The notes beneath the pieces are model-generated. The model saw nothing but the letters and a program-made list of their open reading frames with translations. It was not told where the DNA came from and did not search any database. 64,000 bases of DNA from Cyclospora cayetanensis (lineage: Eukaryota; Apicomplexa; Conoidasida; Eucoccidiorida; Eimeriidae), in contig NW_020312067.1 in assembly GCF_002999335.1 (NCBI RefSeq), positions 53,517 through 117,516 on the forward strand, read 5' to 3'. This document shows, one piece after another, positions 45,691 to 59,000 of this stretch (positions within the stretch are counted from its first letter, which is position 1; each line of letters starts with the position of its first letter). Made by a program: the position numbers and the translations under genes.

Positions 45691-47148
45691 TCATAGAGTG
45701 TAGGACTCCACCTATCGTCTCTATCAGAAGATGCTTGGGTCTAAATCATCCCAATATTTGATAAAATGATATTTTATTTTCGAAGGGCTCCCGGTCTCAT
45801 TTTTCATCACTTTATGCGGGCCTCTTATGAGGAGAAGGCAGAAAGCTGGAGGTCGCGTTGCTATCCCCTTCGAGTATTCGAACGTTCGCACCCAGGCTTC
45901 CTCAAACCATGGAGATTGCCTTACCGTGTAGCATAGAATAATCCAATCGCTAACGCAACCAGCTAATTCTTGGGCAATCAAAACTTGACGTAACTAACAC
46001 AAGGGAACGTGTTAGGTGTCGGTTGGCCACACTGTGTGAAGTCCAGGGCAGCCATTATAGCAGGTTGAAAGTATAAGTCTGGGTTGTCCTGCCATAATGC
46101 AAGTGGTTTGGCAACACTCTCCTCTGCCCACCACAAAAATACTACTCAAGGTGCAAGATCATATACAGAATGCACGCGTCTAATACTGCATGTATGTTGA
46201 ACTGGAAGCGCCACAATTTTTGAAGCCACACCTGTTTTCATCCCTCGGGATTACCAGATGCGGCGCGTAAAGGAATAAGGCTTGGCGCTTGCAGAATAGC
46301 CAGCCTCGAGCGGGTGTGCATAAATACGAGCGCATGTAATCTTCCCTCTCCATTGTGTACGGCATCGAGGGCGTGCATTGTTGTGCGAGTCGAGTGCAGT
46401 ACGGAATCACAGGTTTCTTGGCAAGAGCGTGTCTTACACTCTCTAGATAACAGTAATACCAAGACAGAGAATATGTAGATAATCAATTACCCTCTCGCAT
46501 AATTTGCCTTGTTGCCAGCGATGTTGAAAGCTGTGTGTTTCGATGTGCCTTTGTTTGCAACGTGGCGCGCCTACAGTTGATACGTAAATCGTGGAGAGCT
46601 GCTGCCCTCTTCGGCTGGGATTTCCCACATGGTTTAGTATTAAAAATCAAAGTTTTAGCGCTAGTTTCCTCAACATGCAGGGAGCTACGCAGACCAATGG
46701 GAATCGTCTTTGAGTCTCAGCCAGCCAGGGGTTGCTGCCCACCGGACACACGGCAGGACTGCCAGGGTTTCAGTAAATGCAGAGTCTTCTTCAATATAAT
46801 CTTACGGCATCTTGGCTTAATTTTTGTTTTAAACGAACAGGGAAGGTCTTTCGTGGGGCAAGCTTGCTGTATCTGCACTGCTCTCATTTGAGTGGACCCC
46901 TGGTCGATTTGACGCTCATGCATGCCGCCTGCTCCCATGGTACCATAAACTCTGCCATTTACACCTCAAAAAAGCGTGCTACAGTTGGGGTATGCACTGA
47001 TGGAGATGCTGGTCGTTCTTCTCTCTTTTGAAGTCATGAATAGGTCAGGCTCTAATGCGTTTGAAAAGCTTGAGGGGTAACTCTCCCGAGAGGGTAGGCT
47101 GGTTTCCTGTTGCACCGTATGCCATGTGGAGCTTTAGCATGAGCAAGG
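45691..47148. other. Spacer without a recognisable gene
   Basis: Only short open stretches on both strands and no satellite arrays. It probably contains more retroelement debris beyond the integrase motif and, near its right end, the promoter of the BTB gene. Confidence 0.45.
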
Positions 47149-50100
47149 ATGGGGTTTCGAAGCCCATATGAAGGCGCGGGGGAACCGCGCTTGTTTGAGG
47201 TGTACGGCAGCAGTACACGACTGGCGTTCAGTCGTTATTTTGTCGTGTCGCATGTAGACGGCTTCCTCTACGTGTTGGACAAGTATTTCTGCATATATCG
47301 CCTTGTTCCGGCACGAGCTGATTGCCATGGAGTAGCGTCTTCTCTGCGGAACCATTCTGCACCTGTCGACTCCCCTGGACGAGGTGGTGGGTGGGAAGCA
47401 AATCAAGCTCGGGGACCAGGGGATGGCAGGTCCTTTATTTCAGAACACAGGCATGCGGTGGAGTCGGGGCATGTCTTTTCGGCGGAAGATGACCAAGCAG
47501 ATGGGGGCAAGCTCCTGGTCCAGGTGCAGATTGCTGATGTATTCTCGGCGTTGTTTGTTACCGACAAACCGATCTTCTCCCAGCTGCTGACGGGAAGCAA
47601 CCAGGTTAGTCCCCCTCACCCAAAGCAAAATGCTGTCAACGCTGTTGGCGTTCTCAGATTGGCTGCCCATCAGGGTTTGCAAATAGTAGCGGCTCGCGGG
47701 GCCTGAAGCATGTACTTCTTGATCTACTTGCTCGCACAGAATGCCTTTTACCCCGGAGCATTTGGAATCGCATCACTCGGTCAACGCTTTTGCTGTGGGT
47801 GTTTTGCGTCATCAGTACGACCAGCGGCAGCTGCAGGGGCTGCGCCAGAAAAGTTTACTGCTGAGCAACCGGCAAGATGGTTGCTTGTACCTCTTCCTCA
47901 AAAAGTTCCTGATCCGCGTCTCGCTGAATGGATCTGTCACCGTTGTAGGCAATCTACTTCAGCTAGCCTTGTCTGCCGCAGCCAGAGTCCGTGCAAATGG
48001 AGTTTCCGGTGCGGTTCCCAATGGGACGTGCACAGGGTCGCATCAGCCCCAAAATGAGGTGGATGCTGAAGCCTTCCCGAGCAACAAATCCCTTTCTCCT
48101 ACCTCTCAACTGTCGAGCCTTCACCAGCTGTGCAGGGAGTTGGGGTATAGAGACGCTTTTCTGAGTGATCTTGAACAAAACGCACCACATTCCGACTGCG
48201 GGACGGGAGTCCAAGAAGATATTTTAGGAGCGTCACTGCCGGCGGAGTCTGTTGCGTCAGCTTCATCTAGAGGCCTTACCTGGCAAGGCATGAGGCCACT
48301 GCAACCGAGAGTGCAGTCTGTGGGCCGAACTAGGTCTAGTGCAATCAGTTTGCTCGTATCGGAGCGCCTGGAGGATTTTCTCACTTGCCGAGGGGAAAAC
48401 TGGGAAGTCAACAATTGTTGCATTGACGGTGAAGGCCATTGCTTCTTCACCATTACCCGTGAGAAGTTCTCGTCTCCTTTCGAAGAAAGAGGTAAGCCGT
48501 AACGGTTTTTCTGCCACTGTCATGACTCAGAAGGCTGCCGCGTGGTTTTAGGGGCCTGTCATTTGTGGTGTATCGACTGGCAGACAAGGCCTGAACGCGC
48601 GCGCCACGAACTTTGAAATCCCTGTCACCGGTGCTTTTGCATTCATGTTTTTAGGGATGATTTTCTGTTTGGATACCAAAGGCACCGTAGTCCGCGCGAG
48701 GGTACTGCGTTTTGGCCGAGGTGTCTCTGACGACGTAGTTATGGGCCTCTCTCTAACAGCACACCCTAGCTGTGGATGCATTCTCATGATTGCGAAGAGT
48801 GCTGCCTCAGTGCGTGAAAGCACACTTAGTCCTGCTGTCGCTCCTCTTGTTTCATCGGCTGTAGCATCGAACATACCTTGCCACAGTGCCACTGAAGCGG
48901 GCAACGCGGGAGAACCCCCACCTGCAGACAGTGCAGGCCTGGATGGCAGAGGTGACTCTGCCGATATGGAGGAAGGAGGGGTAATAGCCGAAGAGGAGGT
49001 GGGCATGGCAGGCATACAGCTGACTGATGACTCCCTGGCAGCTGCAAATCCCGCTCTGCGCGGGCAGGGAACGCCAGACTTACGTCGTCGCCACAATGAA
49101 AGTTTGCAGTCCCCGATGCGCGATCAAAATCCTAGTGGCGTGGCCCATTCCGATACAAATGGTGACATTGATGGCGGTGAGCATAAGGGTGTCAGAAATC
49201 ACCTATGCTCGCTTTCGTTTAGAGAGTTAGTGCATCCCGGTGCTCTTTCACTAGCATGCATTGATAGTGCGCTCATGTAAGCGCGTGCTGTTCGAGTTAC
49301 TGGTAGCCTGCTTTGTGGTTCGACTCTGCTTGTCCTGCGGGCAGGCCATCGTGCAAGCGGGTATTTCATACAGGAGAGGTCTACTAGGGAGGTTACTGCT
49401 AGAAGCGGTGCGATTTCATCAAGCGACTTCCCCGTGTCCGTGGGGGGAGCCGCTGCTACACAATCCAGCAGCACGCAACACACGTCTGGAGAAGCGGAAG
49501 CATCGAAAGGGTTAGGAGAACACACGACGTGGTGGTTCTGCCCTTGCGACGAGGATCCGACGTTTTATTTCCCCGTTGCGGAGTGCATTCATGGTAAAGC
49601 GGCATGGTTCCTGCCGCGAACGCGCGTCTCCAGAACTATTGACACCGAGAATTCAGTAGCTGCTAGGGCCACTGATGAACAGCCTGCTTGCGCTTCTTGC
49701 AAGTGGGCATGCACACGAGCTGTTGAGTGGACTCTGTGTCGCTGCGGTGCAGACGAAGCAATCCACGAGGCAGCACAGTCCATTTGCCGTCAGTACCGTG
49801 GGAGTCCGAGCAGCAGCGTTTGTAAGGCCCATTTTGAAGATACAACCGGAGCTGCGGTCCGGGAAGCAAAAGCAGCCGCGAGAGCAGCCTACACCGCAGA
49901 ACGCATGATACTGCACAGCGTGGGCGCGTTAGCACGAAACGAAGACGAGTCTGGACTCGTCGTGAATGCGACACGACTCGCCTGCAACGCATCGAAGGGG
50001 CACACACACACGGATGCCGACTTGCATTCCGTGGCCCTTAAGACGCTCGGGGATGCAGTTCTGGCCGCAGCCCGTGCCGAGTCTGTAGCCTGTAGTGGAT

Positions 50101-52966
50101 TTATTTTGTGGCAACCGGGCGTGAAAGTGCGCCGGCCAAAAACAGGAGAAGAAGCTATCAACTTTGGCTCTGCAATACTTATCCGTTCACGCACCACAAT
50201 CGGTCAAAAAGTAGCCTGCAAAGATCTCAGAGGCCGTGAGCTGTCGGCCTGTGTGCCCCATCGAGCGTTGGAGTCGATCTCAGGCGGTACGTGCACTCCT
50301 CCGACCGCCGTGATCGTTTAGAAGGGCAGGTGCTCTGGACAGAAAGAACCCGTAGCATCTGGCTCGGAAATTTGATGTCTGTTCAGATTGCTCACTTCCG
50401 ATGGGAGCAGTCCATGTAACGTCGGTTTCTGCTTTTGCTTGAGTGCATTGCAGAGCCTATAGCAGTTATTAGCCAGGACGCTCGCCATCTGGAAGTTCGC
50501 GACGCCATTATGTCGCCGTTGGGGCTGGTTGTCGTCCCTGCAGAGGCTGCCAACCGGATAGTCAAGCAAAGCTCTAACAGTTCTTCTGGCCGGTTGACAA
50601 GCCGCAACACGGTTTCGCTCACCTCGTTCTTGGCATCCTTTGTCGTTGGTAACCCTACTGGCTTTACTGAGCGGGGTGCTCCCGACAGAGAAGAAAATGA
50701 GGGTGGTAGTTCCGCAGCTTCCGCCGGGCAAGGTAGTCGCAGAGAGGAAAGCAGGCAGTCCGCTGCCGATATGCTCGTTTCCGATGTCTCTACAGCTGCT
50801 ACACCCGGCATAGGGGCGTCTGTAAATGCAGCAACGGCAGAAACCAACTCCCATAGAGCCATACCGGCAGTAAACATTGTCTTCCTCATGGACACGCTGC
50901 GTGTGTGTAGATTTGCGGAAACACGACCAGCTACCAGTGCAAGTCCCTTGCGGAGTCACCAGCGCGATGGTAGAACGGGGGCTCTCCAGGCAGGACGCGA
51001 CTTGCACTTGTTGGGATTTGCAGGGATAGCCACGACTGGAGACACCACAGGTTTCCCACTCGGAAATCCTGACAACGGCTGTACACAAGGGACAGGCATT
51101 GCCCATGAAACTGCTAGCGTCGGAGGCGGTCATGGCACTGAGAAGTGCTCCCAGTCTTTGTTTAAATCTGAAGAAGACATGGAGTGTTCATGTAAAACAG
51201 CTACTGCGTGCTTAAGTGCCTCCCACACTCCAGTGTTGCACTCTCAATTTGCTGATGTGGTGCTGCTGTGCGCCAATGGAGTTGAGCTACTTTCTCACCG
51301 AGCACTGCTGGCGGCACGCTGCTCATTTTTCGAGGCCAAGCTAACACGGCCTCACTGGGAGGGACGCGGGGTTGAAAAGGTAAGCGCGGGAAACTCGACT
51401 ACACTGGGTATGCAGAGCTGTTGAACGAGCAGTTCAGTAGAGAAAGTTCTGGATTTTTCCAGGGTGTGCGATTCTCACTATGGTCGAACCAAGTGGGAAT
51501 CGCAGCAGGGTTCTCTGATTTCACTCCAAGGCAAACAATTGTGCAAAAAACGTAAATATGAACTGGAGCGAGTCTGATGTGCTTGCGTGTGCGACAGGTT
51601 GTGATTGACCTACGCGACTTTCCCGGTTCAGTCGTTCAGGCGACTGTAAATTACTTCGAGGTGGGATACTTTGTCATCCCTGCCTCGTGTTGCTGCCATG
51701 TGTGTTGTGTAGAAGAACAGCGAAGAAGTGGCGGTGAACAGTTCCACTTCCCCATTCAAAGAGGGCTCCCTCCGTACGAGTCTCACTGCTGTTGCCAAGT
51801 GGATTGGGTTCTGCAAGCATACACCTTTGCAGCGTATTGCCTCCTTCAAGACCTACAGGCTGATCTAATCTGTGTCCTGGCCCGTCTGATTTCCCAGCGA
51901 ACATGCCTATATGTGTAAGGAAACGAGGGCACACTGCACGTAGGACTTCTGAAGGAAGTGACACTCGAGCGCTCGAGTCAGTAGCTGCATGCCTCTTTCG
52001 TGCTGACCCCCACACAGACCGTGTTTAGCCTCACACACTGGCTAACACGGCTATTTTTTGCACTGTGCTATTATATGTAGGCTAACGCACCCAGCAGTGC
52101 GAAACAAACAGCAGATTCTGCAGCTGGCTGCCCACCAATTAGTCCACCATATGCCAATGCCAAGCCTCCTTCTCGAGGGAGGTACCTGGCCAACAGTGGA
52201 CTCGCAGAATCATTCAGTTGGTAGCGACTCGTCACAACCAGAAGATCAGGCCCACTCAATGAAAGATGCTGAACTTCGAGAGCCGGAACGGAAGCCGCTT
52301 TTGCCGATGCTGCTCAATGAGGGTCTCTATGAAGCAACGACCACTGCACTTTGTGCCTGGGTTCTTGTGAGTGATTCATAATGCTTACTCACCATTTGAC
52401 AAGGCTAACGAGTTCGCTGAGCTGTAAAGGTTTAGAGACTTGGGTGTAACTCATGTTGACATGACTGCTCCTTCCGAAAATAATTACTAGGCATTGCTTC
52501 TGAGCTATGCATGTAAATTTTATTCTTGCTTCACGATGTGCAGGGGTCAGGGAAAAACGCGTTGCTGCTGTCGAAGCTACAGCTCATTCGCTGTGGAGAC
52601 ACATCGTCTACTCCGCGTAAACGTCTTCTGCTGGTATTGCTCGCCCTTAGACTTGCGCAGGAGAGCATATTAGCACCTTTTCCCTATTCTCCGTCAAGAT
52701 TGTTCGGGGATTCATCACATTCACCTCGCGGGGCATCAAGGAGCCTGTCAAGTTGGGAGTGCAGCCATTCGGGGACAAATCAGAGCGTATTGCTACCGCC
52801 GATGTCAGAAAATACATGTCTCGTTGTCCCCTTGCGTGAATCACGAGAAAAAACGCGGTGCTTCTTGTTCAGAGATATCGTGTTCCTGTGGGCAAAATTA
52901 TTGCAAGTCCCTGAAGCGGACGCGAAAGCTGTGGCTCAGGCAGTGGATGATTCATGCCTTCCATAA
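47149..52966 (+). CDS. Large BTB/BACK-type protein with propeller-like N-terminus
   Basis: The ATG at 47149 opens an exon to about 47604 (donor CAG|GTTAGT). Later plus-strand coding stretches cover about 47760-48490, 48645-49277, 49330-50285, 50440-51380, 51599-51913, 52081-52365 and 52543-52966, ending VAQAVDDSCLP and a stop. The N-terminal third has repeated short strand patterns (GFLYVLDKYFCIYRL, DGCLYLFLKKFLIRVSL, GMIFCLDTKGTVVRARVL) that look like beta-propeller blades. The BTB domain is clear: SQFADVVLLCANGVELLSHR, ALLAARCSFFEAKL and, after an intron, VVIDLRDFPGSVVQATVNYF. LTHPAVRNKQQILQLAAHQL then resembles a BACK helix. RCC1-BTB/IBtk-like proteins are the nearest architecture known to me. 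BTB proteins usually recruit targets to cullin-3 ligases; the target is unknown. Splice sites in the middle are provisional. Confidence 0.7.
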
Positions 52967-52986
52967 GCTTTGCAATATCCTGAAAT

Positions 52987-53344
52987 TTAGATACGGGCAA
53001 AGTCCCTAAATAGCGCTGAAGGATTGGGTCGACAATTCAAAGTCTGACGAACTACTTTGGTAACTGCCTTCTTCAGCTTCTGGCATGCAGTGAAAGGCAC
53101 GATTCCAAGCCTGAGCGGGTACTGTCCGCATTTGTTTGCTGTTGGGCAGGCTAGGGGCGACCGCATGTGCACTCAGCTGTAAACCATGGGGACTTAACCG
53201 GTATGCTATCACGATAGCTAGCTTGGGGGCAGGCAAGGCTACGACCTTGCGTATACGTTGAATGAGTTCTGGCTTTGAATTGAATACGGCACGCTTGGTT
53301 TGAGCCGGTTTCTTTTTTTCGCAAGCAGTGCGGCACGTTCCCAC
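52987..53344 (-). pseudogene. Possible Ty3/gypsy RT relic
   Basis: Minus-strand frames contain IAYRLSPHGLQLSAHAV, like the 'PYRLSP.e...l...v' start of gypsy RT. Downstream lies FTACQKLKKAVTKVV followed by RPNPSALF, like the RT thumb to RNase H junction ('aF..LK.alt..pvL..PDps.pF'). The two lie too close together for an intact RT, so an internal deletion is required. It begins about 20 bp after the stop of the BTB gene. Evidence is moderate. Confidence 0.4.
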
Positions 53345-54380
53345 TGCTAACTAATTCACAAAAGCACGTGTGCAGTGCTGGAATGTGCAGCGGCATTCGG
53401 CTAGCACAAACGATAGAATTCAAGCATTTCATATCGCTCAAGAACACTGATTAGATCCTGAACGTGCGTAATTTCTGATCAAGCCAAAGTCTAGTAATGG
53501 GTGGCGTGTCTGTTTGTGATGTAAGGTCATACGACAAATCTATATCAGGACTCAAGAAACTCCGATGTCTGCTAATTTGCATGCCCTTGCTGCTACTTTA
53601 TAGCTTCGTGAGCTTTTAAAAGTACAGAAATACAACTGGAAAAAAGTTGTTCGACGTGTGCACCGCAAAAGTATGCACTCTTCATTTCGTGACTGCCGGA
53701 GGTGCTCTACTTGCTTTCTGAATACTCACATGTGGTGCACATGAAAGCTGGGAGACACAGGTCCTGGTGGTAATAACAGTCTTTTGGCAAGGCATATCTC
53801 AATATGGCGAAATTGGACAAATCATTGAGAGGGTGTTCCTTTTTGCGGCAGCAACTACACAAAAATCGGTAGCAGAAGCGCCGCCTACGACTGCATTTAA
53901 CGAGGGATAAGGTGGCCGTGAAGGCAGGAATAGGATCCACAATGGAATGAACCGAGCATACCCAAGTTGCAATGCTCTTACCATTTCCCTAGATCTCCTC
54001 AAGTAGCTCATCAATACGCGAGGCTAGGGTTCTGCGGACAATGGCTCGTGCTTTTTGCAAAATGTGCTGCAAACAAGAATGGGAAGCGAATCGCTCAAGC
54101 CTCTGCAGAGTTAGGTGTGCAAGTACGAAAAGCCAGTGCAGCCGTATCCACAAGCTAGATGTCGTAGCACGTACTGCAGGAATCTGAGAGAGACTGGGGA
54201 AGTGTATCTTTGATGGGACTTACAAAAACTAAGTTGCAACGCACGGCATCAGCAAACTGTAGGCGGATTTCCCACAAAGCTGGACGTTCCATTTCTACAC
54301 ATTTTTTCAAAGGAGGGGCGGTCAAACTGACTCTGCACAGTGTACACAATGAAGGCACCTAGCCCAAATTACTGCCACCT
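53345..54380. other. Spacer without a recognisable gene
   Basis: Short open frames only; AT-richer than the flanking genes; no satellite. Likely retroelement debris but I see no further motif. Confidence 0.4.
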
Positions 54381-55094
54381 ACATAATATTTGAGACCAGC
54401 TCAGACATTCGAAAGCCTTCTGGAAAGCCTACGCATGACGTGTAACGAAGTGGGCGTAAGTTATATTCCTTACCGCATCGTGGGAGGATTTTCAGATAGA
54501 CCGCTGGATGGGGAACGTGATAGCCCATCAGAGGGGGGTGCAACGTCCAATACGAGAAGCTGCATGCAACGTGAGCTGTTCTTCCTCAAGCGACACTCAA
54601 CATTTCGCAATGGGTGCGATGTCCTGTGCATCGCATCGAAGAGAAATACATCCATTCAGCAGTCGCGCAAGCTGCTGGATTATCCTGTACAATGCGGGGT
54701 CCCAGGCAGAGAATTACAGGCTGCAGTGTCTGAAGCATTGAGTGGCACCTGATATCAGCGAAACCTGGGAGTGTGGACGATGGAGACACAAGAAGAAGAC
54801 GCTTGTCGTCTTGCACGCAGTAGCGGGTAGCCTGTGCCGGGGAGAGTCAGAGTTCTCGCAAAACGAAAGCAGTGTAAGACTGATTTTTCACATGCAAAAT
54901 CAGAGATGCCTGATTTTCACTTAATTCCGATACGGAAAGGATGAACAGATAGAACAATAGAATTCAGCTGAAGATTAGGGTCAACACATGCCGCGCTTCG
55001 CTGATAAAGCCGTACCGGCCCAGAGGCGGTCTCGACAGAGCATCGAATAATATTTCGGCCTTCCAGTGAGATACCTGAATATGCGCAATTCTAT

Positions 55095-55465
55095 ATCAAA
55101 GGAGCACCCACCTCGATGCAGCTGGAATATGGGATAGCTACGTATGCCCAGTCGACGATAATACTAGGGCATTTGAGTTTGCTAGGATACGCGACAGCAT
55201 GCTGCCGCACGGGCCCCAAACTGACTTGTTCTTGATTTGGCTTCGGGTAACTTGGAAGCACAACTGTCACCCTGAGCCCGCAGATGTGCACAATCTTCAC
55301 TTTCAAAAGGATTCGGCTCCAAGGATTCACCGTAAAGGATGGAAAAAGCCTCCTGCGTGGCGTCAGAAGCCTTTCCTGGAGTTGACCCAATGCTTTGCAA
55401 GATCGTCTGGAGATCCCGATGCAGCCGCCGTAGAAGAAGAAACAACTGCATCGACGAAGCAACAG
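55095..55465 (+). other. Ambiguous coding stretch, both strands open
   Basis: A plus-strand frame reads THLDAAGIWDSYVC, AFEFARIRDSMLPHG and WKKPPAWRQKPF without a stop until a donor-like CAG|GTTGG at about 55467. The minus strand is also open, with ILQSIGSTPGKASDATQEAF. Another plus-strand stretch at 55803-55996 (ELGGEQRMRRFRAKAESLM, GYRALVRHLIDFDAFSQ) ends at a donor-like site. Either these belong to an extra plus-strand gene, or the minus-strand frames are the 3' end of the CLEC16A gene. I cannot decide from sequence alone. Confidence 0.35.
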
Positions 55466-56063
55466 CAGGTTGGTCTGTGTTTGAAACGGTTCGAAAGCAT
55501 CAGACTGTGGTGCGTATCGTGTGTTCAACAAGTTCGCTATGCATCAGGCCACAAGAAAACAAGCATGGAACGTTAGAAGCTCGTGGAAACCGCCACTCAG
55601 ATACCTGAATAGACCGTCGCTCAATCTCCTGATCCGTCATCGCCACCAGCAGGTATGGAGGGAAGTCGCAATTTGCCCGGCCTGCAAGCACCGGACATCC
55701 CTCAGATTGTCATTTTTGTGGCCGACAAGTACGAGACTTCCAACAAACGACCACTGTCTCTTGCCCCCCCACGGAGCAGTGTGTTTCGGGTAATGTAGGT
55801 AGAGAAGATGTAGCCTCGACACACTGGTTTGTGAGCTAGGTGGCGAGCAAAGAATGCGAAGATTTCGCGCAAAAGCTGAATCGTTGATGGCGCCCGCTCT
55901 GTGCATCTCCCATTCGTCCTTCGAATACATTCGCAGGGCGGATGGATACAGAGCACTGGTCAGACACCTTATTGATTTTGACGCGTTCTCGCAAGGTAAT
56001 GCATGCCGTTGGTGAGGTAAAAGAGGAAAAAGGTTTTAAAAGAGTTGAGGGGCTCGTGTGTCA

Positions 56064-59000
56064 AGCGCAAATGAGCAGTACCCAGAATACGTCGATAATA
56101 TGGCTATCCAACGTTTCGGCAAGACAACGCTTAGTCGCAACTGCCGCCGAGCGTCTTAACTTCAAAGCCCGATCGACAAGCACCTCCGTACATCGGATCC
56201 TGAACTCAAGAGGCTGAACTTTAAGTACGTAGTTTGTGATGAATGCAGCAAGCGCTGAGAGTGCCACCCTGAAGCCAGAAGTGACGTGACAGCAGGCTGG
56301 CACGTAACGATGATACCAAATGACAGAAATTAATGAACAGCCATACATTTTTTGTGTGCCGACAAGCAGCCAGCACGAGATCAACATTTCGGATACCTTA
56401 TTGGAGCTCTTTCGACAGAGTATGCTCCGTGATTTGTACCTGAAGTAGCTTACCGTACGGTGATTGAGCGCAGGAGGGTATTGGAAAGATTTTTTTGGAT
56501 AGCGTCAAGCATCTTTTCAATAAAGCTCCAGCACATCTGCCCACAGTTTGCGGATCCACAAGCCTCAAACAAGGTATCCGAGAAAGACTCCGGATGCATA
56601 GATGGAGCTTGGATGCTGGGTACACTGGCCGCCGATCGTGCGCAGTATTCAGAGGAAAGGGCACTGTTTCTGTCTTGCGAAACCATGCCACTCCAGGTTG
56701 TGCGCTCCGGAAGACAATTCTCCTCTTGCGTTGCAGTTGCATCCTTCGATATTGGATACCCTGACGTGGGACCTAACCTGCGCATTGAACATAGGTTATT
56801 TGCATCATCAGGGGTTCTACTACGCATAGTACCAGGGACCTCTAAAGGGGCAGTCGTGAAGTTCCATGTTTCTGCCAAGTGCTGACGCCGCTCAGCTTCA
56901 CATGTTACCATAGCTGCTGATGTTTTGAATGCCTCACCAACCGCTTATGCCTCCTGCTCTGGACGGAGTTGCATGGGCACGTTGCTGCGGCAAAAAATCC
57001 CTCTCCATGAGCATACCCTGCGAAATCCCATTGCGAGCAAGCATGCACCAGCCACCGTTAACAAGGTATATTGCAGTCATATTGGCGGTCCTGGTGGTAA
57101 GCATCGCGATGCGGAAATGACACTAACCCTCCTCCTTCTTGACCACACTGTATGAAATGAATTTGTAGATTCGCGTTGCACACAGCATAGGTTGAAGTCC
57201 TGATACGGATATGCAATCATGCCGATCTGAATACTGTAGAACAATGTATAGTCAGCAGCCGCCAGCTTGCGGTAGTGCTCGCTTGTGCAGCCACAAATAG
57301 TGGTACAAGGCAAATTCGACAAGGGCCTTTCAAGCGTACCGCGGCCTTAACTGAGTGGCTCAGGACAGACTGCACGAGAATGGCAAGCAACAAGAAGGAG
57401 GTGTCGCACTGCCTCTCTGCCAGCCCGGAGCCATCGACAAGCGTTAACAAGAATTGCCGGATAGGATTGTCACACCAGGTGTCTTCGCTTCCCACTTTCA
57501 GGTCATCAAATGACTCGAGATTGCGATTGACAATCTCCGGATGGCCAGCTTTAGTTTCACCTCCCTGATGGATTTCGCCTTCACGGCAGGCGTATGCTGT
57601 GCCGGGCGGCTCTCCAAAGAAACCAAGTTCAGTAAAGACTTTCATGGATGCCTCCAGCATTTTCAAGCGATCGTCAAAGGAGAAGGCTGATGGCTGCTCC
57701 AAGGACTCATGCTTTGATGATTGGCTCTGTGCACCAGCTCCCTGGTCGGGACCCTCGACCTTATCGGTGGTGTCGCTTTGCCCATGTCGTTGATAATCTA
57801 TTCGTTGCACCTCACTGCCACTCGGTACGCCATCACTAGGAAGAAACATTTCGATGTGACCAGCACAGTCAGTGGGGTTCCGCAGGTTATTGTACGCTTC
57901 TGGAACGTCTAGATCTTTTCCCAGCAACAAATCGTGGAAGGGTTTAGGAAGCCGGTGAAACAGTAAAGCAGCTAGAATCGGGCGAAGTAGTAGCTCACTC
58001 TGAACGCACTGGTAAGCTCACATGCGTACGAACGACACGAAAATTGCACCACTCGCCTTTACTCCCCTTGCGGGGTAACATGCGATTTAGCGTGGCACTG
58101 TTTCTTGGGCGCCGGCAATCAATTTTGCCATCACTTACGTTAAAAGTCTGCATCAAGAAAAACAAAATCATGCGTTGCGCCGGGTCGAAGTTGTAAGTGT
58201 CGTGTAGCAAATCCTGTGGATGCCTTTTGTGTGAGTGAGACGTCGAAGATGAAGCTAACTTCCCGACACTGCATGTAGCTTCGTTCTGGTGGAGCAGGGA
58301 ATTTTCCTGCTGCACATCGTCAAGGTGTACAGCCATTGCCTGAGCAGCACGAGCCCTCCACGACGTAGTGAGTTCTTTAGCGTCATTACGTTGAACAAGC
58401 GAACTTCTGGGATTACCTTCGTGACTGTCCTTTCCCCCATCACCAAATGTTGTATCCTTCAAATCATCTAAAGTACTCCACCCGGCCATCCAGCCCTGCT
58501 CCATCCGCTTTTCACCACCTGGAGATCCTTCGCCTCCCGTATTTTCACTGGAAAGGCTAGTATTCATTTCTTCTTCGCTGCTTTCAGATAGCTGGATTTC
58601 ACTTTCTGGAGTGTTGTTCGCACTTGCACCCGCCTTAACGAGGCCCGCATGGCCTGATTCTGTCCTGCTGGCAACTGATTTCCCCATCAAGCCTGCTTTC
58701 GCAAGCAGACATACAAAGCCAGGTCTGCAGCCATTAGTCCTCAGCAGGCAGCAACAAGCACGCTTCCCGAGTGGTGAAGTGTGCTCCGAATGAGACTTCC
58801 CCGGTGCAGCTAGGTAATTTTAGGCTCCTTACCTATCACCGGCAGATAACAATGGATTAGCAGCCGTGCCGCAAGGAGCTCCGAAAATTCCTCCACATTT
58901 AGACTGAAAATGTCCTGAATGTAGAAGAGCATCTCTTCTATCTCTAATGCCCCATCTTGAATGGCGAGGTCTGGAGCAGTCGCACCATTAGCAGTTAGGC

